Assembly (NCBI RefSeq): GCF_003605755.1
Contig: NZ_RAHJ01000014.1
Span: 62,001-126,000 of the forward strand
Origin: Tsuneonella suprasediminis
GTDB lineage: Bacteria; Pseudomonadota; Alphaproteobacteria; Sphingomonadales; Sphingomonadaceae
DNA: 64,000 nucleotides
Reading direction: 5' to 3'
In this document: positions 35,571 through 43,660 of the stretch, piece after piece
Layout: every line of letters begins with the position of its first letter
How positions within the stretch are numbered: the first letter of the stretch is position 1
Notes under the pieces: generated by a model
The model's input: the letters and a program-made list of their open reading frames with translations, nothing else
Database searches by the model: none
Told to the model about the DNA's origin: nothing
Translations under genes and position numbers: made by a program

Positions 35571-36410
35571 TCACGAGCAGGCGCCTGCCATCATGGGCGA
35601 ACCGGCGAAGGGGGTGATCGTAGTTGCGAATCCGCCCACTGCGACACGGTTGCCGAGATGGCGGGTCGCAATCGCTCCTCCGCGTCGGGACGCCTGCCAG
35701 CACATCAGATTCCCGCCGAGCCGGGGGAGCCAGTATGGCGCGAGACAGACATGGGCCGTGCCAGTGGCCTGATCTTCGTCCACCCCCACAATCGGGGCAA
35801 AGTTGCGCGAGACGATATGATAGCCAGGCATATCCGAGGGTGCCGTCACGATCAGCGACCGCACCCCCATTGCGACAAGCGCCCCAAAGTCCGGCCGCGC
35901 GGCCCGAACCGCCGCCGCACTGGCACATTCGAGCAGCCAGCGCCCACCAAAACGGGACGCTGCAATCCATTCCATCCCGACACATTCGGCAAGCGGGGCG
36001 GGAACCGTTTCGTGCGCGCCCTGAATAGCGGCGAATTCCAGCCAGATCATACCATCGGATTCGCGCCGGGCCGTAATGTCAGCGCCGTCATTTGTCCGAA
36101 AGGCAATCGTATCGCCACGCAGGCCCGCCGCAGATTGCCACAGCACATGCGCCGCCGCCAGCGTGGCGTGGCCGCATAGATCGACTTCCTTCAGCGGGGA
36201 AAACCAACGGATGATCCATCGGTCGCCATCTGCGAACAGGAATGCCGTCTCCGGTTGCCCCAGCCCGGTCGCGATGGCCTGCATATACGTATCGGGAATG
36301 GGGCGCGGCAAAATGCACACCCCGGCCGGATTGCCGCCATCGGCAGAATTGGCAAACGCCGCGACGATGGAGGTAGAGACGCCGCTTATCGCTTTTTCGG
36401 GCGCCTCCAT
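35571..36410 (-). CDS. PhzF-family epimerase/isomerase
   Basis: About 279 residues with the diaminopimelate-epimerase-like fold of PhzF/YddE proteins. Features are the N-terminal FANSADGGNPAGVCIL, QPETAFLF with the conserved catalytic Glu position, EVDLCGHATLAAAHVLW and EDQATGTAHVCLAPYW. Members isomerise small acids; many have no known substrate. The ATG overlaps the stop of the upstream amidohydrolase (TGATG); a GTG one codon earlier is possible. In this setting it may epimerise or isomerise an amino-acid-derived intermediate. The exact reaction is unknown. Confidence 0.86.
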   Translation of the reverse strand: MEAPEKAISGVSTSIVAAFANSADGGNPAGVCILPRPIPDTYMQAIATGLGQPETAFLFADGDRWIIRWFSPLKEVDLCGHATLAAAHVLWQSAAGLRGDTIAFRTNDGADITARRESDGMIWLEFAAIQGAHETVPAPLAECVGMEWIAASRFGGRWLLECASAAAVRAARPDFGALVAMGVRSLIVTAPSDMPGYHIVSRNFAPIVGVDEDQATGTAHVCLAPYWLPRLGGNLMCWQASRRGGAIATRHLGNRVAVGGFATTITPFAGSPMMAGACS

Positions 36411-38028
36411 CACGAACCGTCGCCGCGCCGTTCGGCGGAAACAATATTCTCCACGTCCGCCAGCAAGCGATCAGGATCGTAGATCCGCCCGTCTACGATA
36501 ACCGCACGAATGCGGCTGCGGCGTTGCGGCCGGCCGGTCGCCTTATCGACCGGTCCACGCCCGATCAGCACTTTGAAATCCTCCAGCGGATTTTCATCGA
36601 GGATCACCATGTCGGCAACAAATCCGGGCCGCAGCACACCCATCCGGGGTTGTTGCAGAACCCGCGCGCCGTTCTGGGTCGCCGCCCGCACCACTTCCAG
36701 CGGGGTCAGTCCAGCTTCCAGCAGCAGTTCCAGCTCGCGAACCGTCTGGAACCCGTAAAGCTGGAACGGACCGCCCGAGTCCGAACCGACCGAGACATGC
36801 CCGCCTTGCCGCACATATTCGCGGATAAAGCGCATCCAGTTGCGATAGGCTGTGCTGCTGACGCCTCGTCATTGCTCGTCCACCGGTCGAAGATCGCCCC
36901 GTGGCGGCTGGGATCGGGCGTGCGCCAGCGGTGCAGATCGCCGGGCCGCGTATAGCGATCGAGCCAGGGGACATTGGCCGCACGGGTAAAGTCGCGCTGC
37001 TTTTCATAAACCACCATCGTCGGGTTCATCGTGAACCGCCCGTCCCGGCTGGCCTGCGCCAGTTCGGGTGCGACTTCGCTCAGCAATCTGTCCATGTCGG
37101 TCTGGTTCCAGATGGCGAGCGTCTCGCGGAAGCGCTGCCGTTCGTCATCGTAGTTATACGACAGCGGCATGACAGGGATCGTCGTGTGCGGCAGAGCCAG
37201 TTCGGGATAGCCATAGTGGTGTTCGACGGTGGTCGCTCCACCGTTCACCGCGACCAGAGCGTTCACACCGGGCGACGCGCTTTGCGGGATATGGATCGCC
37301 AGCCCCATCCCGTATCGTTCGGTTTCGCGGCCAAGCGCACGCACCATGTCGGGATACTGGTTGCCCACTCTGACGAGTTTGATCCCGTCCACACCCAGTT
37401 CGTGCCAACGCTTCACCAGCGCCGGAACCTGATCGGCGGTACGCACCGAATCCGGCAGGAAGGGATAAACCCACATGCGCGGAGCGACCACCTGCCCGGC
37501 GGCGATCCGTTTCTTTTCCGACAGGAACCCTTCGGGCACCGTGGTCCCTTCACCGAAATTCCCATCGAGATTCCGCAAGCTGGTCACCCCGTGAGCGAGG
37601 AACAGCTTGTAAATGAACGCGCGCGGAGTGGGCGGATAGAGGTGGGCGTGCGTATCGATGATGCCCGGCATCACAAACCGGCCCTCTGCATCGATCGTTA
37701 ACCCATCGAAATCGGTTCCACCCTGCTTTTCCAGAGCCAGTCCGGTGCTGGAAAGGATCGGGGTCGAATCGCGGATTTCGGTGATGATCCCGCCGCGAAC
37801 ATATATGTCCACTTTCCCCCGCAGCGGAGCCCCCGACCCGTCGATCAGCATGGCGTTGCGAACCACCATTTCCGAATGCTGCGGAGCGATCTGGACAGGA
37901 TCTCCCCCGCCCTCCCCCGGCTCGGTTTGCGCCAGTGCCAGGGCGCTTGGAAACAGCGCAGCAAACAGCATCGTGGCGACCAGTCGCGCCATTCTGCAGA
38001 CACCGCCTTTATTGGAAGAATGCGTCAT
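36410..38028 (-). pseudogene. Secreted amidohydrolase disrupted by a single-base frameshift
   Basis: The gene reads from an ATG at 38028 (GGGGGGCAAG ahead) with a signal peptide (MLFAALFPSALALAQ), MPGIIDTHAHLYPP (HxH metal site), AIHIPQSASPG, and TTVEHHYGYPEL. At about 36850 the frame changes: the first part ends ...NDEASAAQ and then drifts, while the next frame continues AYRNWMRFIREYVRQGG, HVSVGSDSGGPFQL (metal Asp) and RPGFVADMVILDENPLEDFK. One missing G (CAGGCC read as CAGCC) restores one continuous protein of about 539 residues. Either a true lesion or a sequencing error. It heads an operon with the PhzF gene, and GntR box 3 lies upstream. Confidence 0.85.
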
Positions 38029-38077
38029 CTTGCCCCCCCGCAGCAAAAATTTGCCTACAACCGGGAATATCAAGTCG

Positions 38078-38089
38078 ATTGTTGACAAT
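38078..38089. promoter_or_regulatory. GntR box 3 (ATTGTTGACAAT)
   Basis: Identical 12-base core to box 1, with the flanks CG and CAA also shared in part. It lies in the divergent gap between the amidohydrolase-PhzF operon (50 bases from its start) and the aminotransferase gene (57 bases from its start), so one site could control both directions. Confidence 0.74.
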
Positions 38090-38145
38090 CAACCATTGAT
38101 TCAATAGCTGGCATCAATGATGTTCACCACTAAGGGGCTGGAGCA

Positions 38146-39090
38146 ATGACGGGCTCTGCCAATTCGGAAAATTCTTTTCCGACCGATATCGCCAGCGCGC
38201 AGGGATATGTTGGCGACCCGCGCAACGACGACGTTCGCATTTATGTGAACGGACAGTTCCACACCCGCAACTCAGCGACAGTGTCGATTTTCGATGCTGG
38301 CTTCATTCTGGGCGATGGGGTTTGGGAAGGGGTGCGTCTCGTGCGCGGTAATCTGGTGGAGCTGGACGCACACCTCGACCGCCTGTTCGAAGGGGCACGG
38401 GCGATCCAGCTCGACATCGGCCTTGATCGGAAAGGCGTGGAACAGATCATCCGCGACACATTGGCGGAAAACGACATGCACGACGGGGTGCATATCCGGC
38501 TGATGATTACGCGGGGCAAAAAACGGACCCCGAATCAGGATCCCCGGTTCACTGCGGGCCCGCCGACGATCGTGGTAGTTGCCGAATACAAGGCCTGCCG
38601 TCCACTGAGCGAGAAAACCGGCCTGCGGCTGCTGACATCGACTATCCGCTGCAGCACCCCCGATGTATTCGACCTGCGGCTTAACTCTCACAGCAGGCTC
38701 AACTTCATTCAGGCTCTGATTCAGGCGATCAATGCCAATTGCGACGAAGCCCTGATGCTGGATCAGCGTGGCTTTGTGGCAAGCTGCAATTCCACTAACT
38801 TCTTCATCGTGCGCGGGCAGGAACTGTGGACCTCCACCGGTGCATGCTGCTTCAATGGCATTACCCGCGCCAAAACCATCGCTCTGTATGAAGATGGCAT
38901 GGGCGTGGTTCGGCAAAAGGACTTCACACTTGCGGAAACCTACTCCGCCGACGAAGCCTTCCTGACCGGCACTTTGGGCGGCATCACACCGGTCAGCGTT
39001 ATCGACGGGCGGACTATCGGCGATGGGCAGACCGGGCCGGTTACCGCCGCGATAAGTGCAGCATATCTGCGCCATATCGGGGCTGCTTAG
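38146..39090 (+). CDS. Class IV (D-amino-acid/branched-chain type) aminotransferase with altered active-site Lys
   Basis: A 314-residue fold-type IV PLP enzyme: RIYVNGQFHTRNSATVSIFD, DGVWEGVRLVRG, DEALMLDQRGFVASCNSTNF (the conserved Glu/Asp and Asn-rich PLP region) and LTGTLGGITPVSVIDGR. D-amino-acid transaminases and IlvE belong here. The residue expected to be the PLP-binding Lys reads Arg184 in NSHSRLNF (codon AGG, 38695-38697); relatives, as I remember them, have NSHSKLN. A single A-to-G change would explain this. If real, normal transamination should be lost. It is divergent from the amidohydrolase across GntR box 3 and followed by the DUF885 gene, 72 bases away. Confidence 0.85.
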   Translation: MTGSANSENSFPTDIASAQGYVGDPRNDDVRIYVNGQFHTRNSATVSIFDAGFILGDGVWEGVRLVRGNLVELDAHLDRLFEGARAIQLDIGLDRKGVEQIIRDTLAENDMHDGVHIRLMITRGKKRTPNQDPRFTAGPPTIVVVAEYKACRPLSEKTGLRLLTSTIRCSTPDVFDLRLNSHSRLNFIQALIQAINANCDEALMLDQRGFVASCNSTNFFIVRGQELWTSTGACCFNGITRAKTIALYEDGMGVVRQKDFTLAETYSADEAFLTGTLGGITPVSVIDGRTIGDGQTGPVTAAISAAYLRHIGAA

Positions 39091-39162
39091 GCTCAGGCCC
39101 CATTCTACAGCACCGCAGCGCCAGCCGTCGCATCGAACGGGAAACAGGGAGGGTACAACGCC

Positions 39163-40905
39163 ATGAAAGCTTTGAAAGCCATACATTTCGGCCATCTGTG
39201 CGGTGTAGCCTTGGCGATCTGCCTTGTGTCGACCCCTGCTTTGGGCCGCACCACTGCGGAACCGTCTCTTGATTCCATCGCGCACGAATATACGCACGTG
39301 CAGGACCGCAGCGAACCCGGCATCGCGCCCGACTGGCCGGACATCTCGCCCGTGGCACAGGAAGAAAAGCAGCGCCGCCTGCAAACGTTGCTGACCCAGC
39401 TCGACAACTTGCCGCCGACCGACGATGTCAACCGGCAGTTCGACCGTGCGATGTTGCGTTATATGCTGGAAAGCGATCTGGCGGCGTTCCCGTTCGATCA
39501 AAGCCGGATGCCGTTTTCCAACGGTCAGGGTTTCTTCCGCATCCCCGGCAATGTGGCCAACACCACCACGATCCGCAATCGGGCCGATGCCGATAACTGG
39601 CTGGCGCGGCTGGCCAGTGCCCCCGACTTCTATACCGCGCACATCGCCAATATGCGGCGCGGGCTGAAAGACGGGTTCACGCAGCCGGGCCTGATCGTGG
39701 ATGAAATGCTGCGCCCGTTGCAGGCGGCGGTGGATACGCCGGTGGCCGACGATGCCCTGCTGAAACCTTTCGCCAGCCTGCCGCCCTCTATCGCCCCGAC
39801 GGATCAGGCGCGGTTGCGGACCGAAGCGGTGCGCCTGATCGCGGAGAAAGTGCGCCCCGCGCAACGCGCCGCGGTGAAGTTCATGCGCGAGGAATACCGG
39901 CCTGCTGCACGTTCCACGCTGGCCGCGCGCGATCTGCCCGGTGGAGAAGAATTCTATCCCTATCTGATCCGCAAGTTCACCACGACCGATCTCACCCCGG
40001 AACAGATCCACGCCATCGGGGAAAGCGAAGTCGCGCGCATCAGGGGCGAAATGGAAGCGATCGCGCGATCGACCGGCTTCACCGGCACTATCGCTGAATT
40101 CAACGACGCGCTGCGCGCCGATCCCGCCAACTTTGCGGCCAGCCCCGAAGATTACATGGAAAAGGCATCCGAAGTGTCGAAACGCGCAGACCGCGCGATT
40201 CCGCGATGGTTCGGCAAACTGCCCCGTTTGACCTGGGGCCCGTTATTCAAAACACCGGCGCAGGAAGGCACCGCCAATATCTATCTGCGCGGGTCGCTGG
40301 AAAAAGGCGTACCGGGCAGCATCATGATGTCGCACCGCGACGCGACCAAATCGCCACTGTACCAGTTGCCCGCATGGGTCATCCACGAAGGGGTGCCAGG
40401 CCATCATTTCCAGATTTCGCGGACGCAGGAAAACGAGGACTTGCCTGAATTCCGGCGCGAGGCACGGGTCACCGCACTGATCGAAGGCTGGGCGCTGTAT
40501 GCCGAAGGGCTGGCGGAAGAAATGGGCCTCTACCACACCGAGAAAGAGCGGTTCGGCCGCCTGTCGTTCGAAATGTATCGCGCGTGCCGACTGGTGATGG
40601 ATACCGGCATCCACTGGATGCGCTGGTCGCGCGAACGGGCGCGCGAATGTCTGGCGCAGAACACCGCGCTCAGCCCCGCGATGGTGGAGTTCGAAACCAA
40701 CCGCTATATCAGCCAGCCCGGTCAGGCGCTGGCTTACAAGATCGGGGAGCTACGCATCCGTGAAATCCGCACCCGCGCGGAACGGGCGCTGGGGCCCAAA
40801 TTCGATATCCGCGCATTCCACGATGCCCTGATCGACGGCGGGCCGATGCCGCTGGCCATGCTCGACCGGTATATGGATGACTGGATCGCCGCGCAGGCGA
40901 AATAA
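39163..40905 (+). CDS. DUF885-family predicted zinc metallopeptidase, secreted
   Basis: A 580-residue protein with a signal peptide (VALAICLVSTPALG). The thermolysin-like zinc motif is in WVIHEGVPGHHFQ near residue 407 (HEGxPGHH instead of HExxH), and the downstream EGWALYAEGLAEEMG near 438 provides the third ligand and base. This is the standard DUF885 pattern. Such proteins are thought to act as peptidases. With a class IV aminotransferase ahead and a TonB receptor nearby it probably cleaves imported or periplasmic peptides; the specificity is unknown. It ends 7 bases before the convergent serine hydrolase. Confidence 0.88.
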   Translation: MKALKAIHFGHLCGVALAICLVSTPALGRTTAEPSLDSIAHEYTHVQDRSEPGIAPDWPDISPVAQEEKQRRLQTLLTQLDNLPPTDDVNRQFDRAMLRYMLESDLAAFPFDQSRMPFSNGQGFFRIPGNVANTTTIRNRADADNWLARLASAPDFYTAHIANMRRGLKDGFTQPGLIVDEMLRPLQAAVDTPVADDALLKPFASLPPSIAPTDQARLRTEAVRLIAEKVRPAQRAAVKFMREEYRPAARSTLAARDLPGGEEFYPYLIRKFTTTDLTPEQIHAIGESEVARIRGEMEAIARSTGFTGTIAEFNDALRADPANFAASPEDYMEKASEVSKRADRAIPRWFGKLPRLTWGPLFKTPAQEGTANIYLRGSLEKGVPGSIMMSHRDATKSPLYQLPAWVIHEGVPGHHFQISRTQENEDLPEFRREARVTALIEGWALYAEGLAEEMGLYHTEKERFGRLSFEMYRACRLVMDTGIHWMRWSRERARECLAQNTALSPAMVEFETNRYISQPGQALAYKIGELRIREIRTRAERALGPKFDIRAFHDALIDGGPMPLAMLDRYMDDWIAAQAK

Positions 40906-40912
40906 CGCGGCC

Positions 40913-41938
40913 TCAGCTCTCCCCGCCACTATCAAAGGCAGCGATCAGCGCGTCGCCGGTGGCGGGGCGCAGTCTGAAAATCTCCGTCGCACCGTGGCGC
41001 GTGGGGTGGACACGGTTGGTCAGCAGTGTCCAGCTGAGCCCGCGTTCGAAATCGACCCACAGGCCGGTGCCGGTAAAGCCGGTGTGGCCGATGGTTTCAT
41101 CCGAACAGGCATCGCCCCCCGGCCACCCGGCGAAGCGCCGTTCCCAGCCGCAGGTCCGGTCGCCGTTGCAACGTTCGCGCATCGCCGCCAGCATCGCCGC
41201 ACTGGCCCCGCTGCCATCGAGCAGCCCGCGCGCGAAATCGAGCACGCCATCGACTGTACCGAACAACCCGGCATGGCCCGCCGCGCCGCCCAGCGCGAAG
41301 GCGTTTTCATCGTGCACTTCGCCCTGCAAGACCCGGTCCCGCCACATGCACCGTTCTGTCGCCACCGTCGGGCCGGGCGGCGGGCCGAATGCCAGCCCGT
41401 CGCCCAGCGACCACTCGGCCAGCGACGCACCCGTTATCCGTTCGATAGCGATGCCCAGCAGAATGAAGTTGATGTCGGAATAGACCGGCGGCCCCGCGCG
41501 CCATTCGCGCTGCAACACGAATGCGCGCAGCCGCGCCGGATCATCGCCATAAGTATAGATCGGCTCCACCGCAGGCAGATGCGTGCGATGCGCCAGACAG
41601 TCGCGGAAGGTCAGCCTGCGCTCCGCCGCGCCGAGTGGATCGTATTGCCGCAAGTCGGGGATCGCGTCGGTCAGCGGGCGGTCGAGGTCGACCCGCCCTT
41701 CGTCCGCCAGCCGCAGGATCATCGTGGCAGTGGCGATCACTTTGGACACCGACGCCAGATCGAACCAGTGATCGCGGGTCAGCGCCTGCCGCTCCGGCTC
41801 TGTCGCGGCGCATCCGGCCAGCCGCACGGCCCGCTGCCCGTCGGCAGTGACGACGCCCAGCGTCGCGCCGGGTATGTGCCTATTGGCCACCGCCTGTGCA
41901 GCGGGGGCGAAGGCGCGTTGGGCAATCCGTTCGATCAT
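40913..41938 (-). CDS. Serine hydrolase (class C beta-lactamase fold), cytoplasmic
   Basis: About 341 residues without a signal peptide. LASVSKVIAT gives SxxK (near 63), YSDIN the Tyr element and GHTGFTG the HTG triad equivalent of KTG. The frame begins ATG overlapping the stop of the AmpG-like transporter (ATGA). This coupling points to a cytosolic hydrolase that acts on what the transporter brings in, for example a muropeptide amide or ester. That is inference; beta-lactamase activity is unlikely given the missing signal peptide. Confidence 0.85.
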   Translation of the reverse strand: MIERIAQRAFAPAAQAVANRHIPGATLGVVTADGQRAVRLAGCAATEPERQALTRDHWFDLASVSKVIATATMILRLADEGRVDLDRPLTDAIPDLRQYDPLGAAERRLTFRDCLAHRTHLPAVEPIYTYGDDPARLRAFVLQREWRAGPPVYSDINFILLGIAIERITGASLAEWSLGDGLAFGPPPGPTVATERCMWRDRVLQGEVHDENAFALGGAAGHAGLFGTVDGVLDFARGLLDGSGASAAMLAAMRERCNGDRTCGWERRFAGWPGGDACSDETIGHTGFTGTGLWVDFERGLSWTLLTNRVHPTRHGATEIFRLRPATGDALIAAFDSGGES

Positions 41939-43467
41939 GCGCCGAACACGCTTTCCGGGGTAATGACCTCTTCATCCGGTTCGCGCGCGGCAACGCGCGT
42001 CACGAACGGGATCAGCACCACGGCGACCACGGTCACAAACCCGGCGAACAGGAAGAAACCGTCGTACCCGACCGCCTTCTGCATTGTACCCGAAGCCCCC
42101 GCCAGCAAGCGGGCCAGCAGGAAGGCGAAGCCGGACAGGAAGGCATATTGCGCCGCCGGATAACGCGGGTTCACCAGCATCGAGAGATAAACCACGAACA
42201 CTGTGCCCGCCAGACCGTTGCCGAACTGATCGAGCGCGACCGAGGCATAGAGCACCCATCCTGCGGGCGGGGTCCACCACAGCCAGACATAGACCCAGTT
42301 GCCCAGCGCCGCGACCACCGCGCCCGCCGCCAGCGCCGGCCCCAGCCGCCACTTCGCCGCGATCCATCCGCCAATCGCCACGCCCAGCATACTGGCGGGC
42401 AAGGCCACCGCGCCATCGGCAATCCCGATCTGATCGAGCGAGTAACCGCGTTCGTTCCACAACGGGTGCGACAGCGTCAGCGCCAGCACATCGCCCACCC
42501 GGTAGAGCGACACAAATGCCAGCACCGCCAGCGTGGCATAGCCATAGCGCCAGAAGATATCGACATACGGCCCCGCCACGGGGGACCGACGCCAGGGCGC
42601 ATCGGCCCCCATCTTGCGGATACGCGGCAGCGCGAAGGCCAGCGCGATGAACGGCAACATGCACACCACCAGCACGAACGGGGTGATATTGCTGTCGGAA
42701 TCGACCCCCGCCGCCGCCACGCTGCGTAATGCGACCCAGCCGATGGCCGCAGTGGCCACTGTTACCAGCGCAGCGATAATTCCGCTGGCGACGACGCCGC
42801 TGGCCAGCGATGCCCAGCGCCCGCCGCGCGCGTCCGCCTCCCCACGCATCGCAGCAAGGATCGGAAACGGCGCGAAGGCCGCAGCGGCAATCGCCAGATA
42901 GGCCCATGTCCAGTCGGCCCGCGCTGCGATCAGCGCGGCCCCGCTGCCTGCGGCGACCATTGCGCTGCGGTATCCCCACAGGTTCGCGGCCACCACCGGC
43001 CCCTGTTCCGATTGCGACGGGGCCAGTTCGATCCGCCAGCCATCGGCGGCGATTTCCAGCGTCGTGGTCCAGAACGCCAGCGTCACAGCGAACAGCGCCG
43101 TAAGCGGCAGACTGGTATCGTCGCTGGTCGCGGCCATACCGATCATCGCGGTAAAAATGCCCAGTTGCGCCAGCATGATCCAACCGCGCCGCTTGCCCCA
43201 GAACCGGGAGAAGCCCGGCGCATCCCATTTTTCCAGCAGTGGCGCCCACAGGAATTTGAACGTCGGCAACAGCGCGACCCAGGCGAAAAACCCGATGATC
43301 GCAATATCGACCCCATGTTTCGCCAGCCGCAACGTGAGCACGGCATTGAACATGTAAAACGGCAGCCCTGCGGAAAAGCCGAGGAGCAGGTAGAGGCCGA
43401 GCAGCCGCCCGGGCACTTTCGCTTTTTCGCCTGCCTCTGCGGCACCTGCAATCACTGTCACGCACAC
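41935..43467 (-). CDS. AmpG-like MFS transporter (muropeptide permease family)
   Basis: A 510-residue membrane protein with about 12-14 hydrophobic segments. The start region GLYLLLGFSAGLPFYMFNAV and then LTLRLAKHGVDIAIIGFFAW is typical of AmpG-type permeases that import anhydromuropeptides into the cytoplasm. LEIAADGWRIEL, the late LDQFGNGLAGTVFVVYLSML, and the long central segment fit too. The start is GTG (43467) with GGGGA nearby; GTG codons four or more residues in are alternatives. It is coupled to the serine hydrolase by ATGA overlap, and divergent from the TonB receptor with 193 bases between. This supports a peptidoglycan recycling role. Confidence 0.8.
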   Translation of the reverse strand: MCVTVIAGAAEAGEKAKVPGRLLGLYLLLGFSAGLPFYMFNAVLTLRLAKHGVDIAIIGFFAWVALLPTFKFLWAPLLEKWDAPGFSRFWGKRRGWIMLAQLGIFTAMIGMAATSDDTSLPLTALFAVTLAFWTTTLEIAADGWRIELAPSQSEQGPVVAANLWGYRSAMVAAGSGAALIAARADWTWAYLAIAAAAFAPFPILAAMRGEADARGGRWASLASGVVASGIIAALVTVATAAIGWVALRSVAAAGVDSDSNITPFVLVVCMLPFIALAFALPRIRKMGADAPWRRSPVAGPYVDIFWRYGYATLAVLAFVSLYRVGDVLALTLSHPLWNERGYSLDQIGIADGAVALPASMLGVAIGGWIAAKWRLGPALAAGAVVAALGNWVYVWLWWTPPAGWVLYASVALDQFGNGLAGTVFVVYLSMLVNPRYPAAQYAFLSGFAFLLARLLAGASGTMQKAVGYDGFFLFAGFVTVVAVVLIPFVTRVAAREPDEEVITPESVFGA

Positions 43468-43660
43468 ATCCCCATTGCGGCCATTCCCCTGTAACCGAAT
43501 TGCCGCATATCGGTAACGAAATGTGTGCGAGGCAAGCCTCCCCCGCTGGACAATTCCATTAGGTTATAGCAGCCACAAAGGAAACTATGGTGCTCTGCCT
43601 TACAAACGCCCTTTAAATGCAAGGGAGGGGTAACACAATTCCAACAGGGGGGTTTCATCA

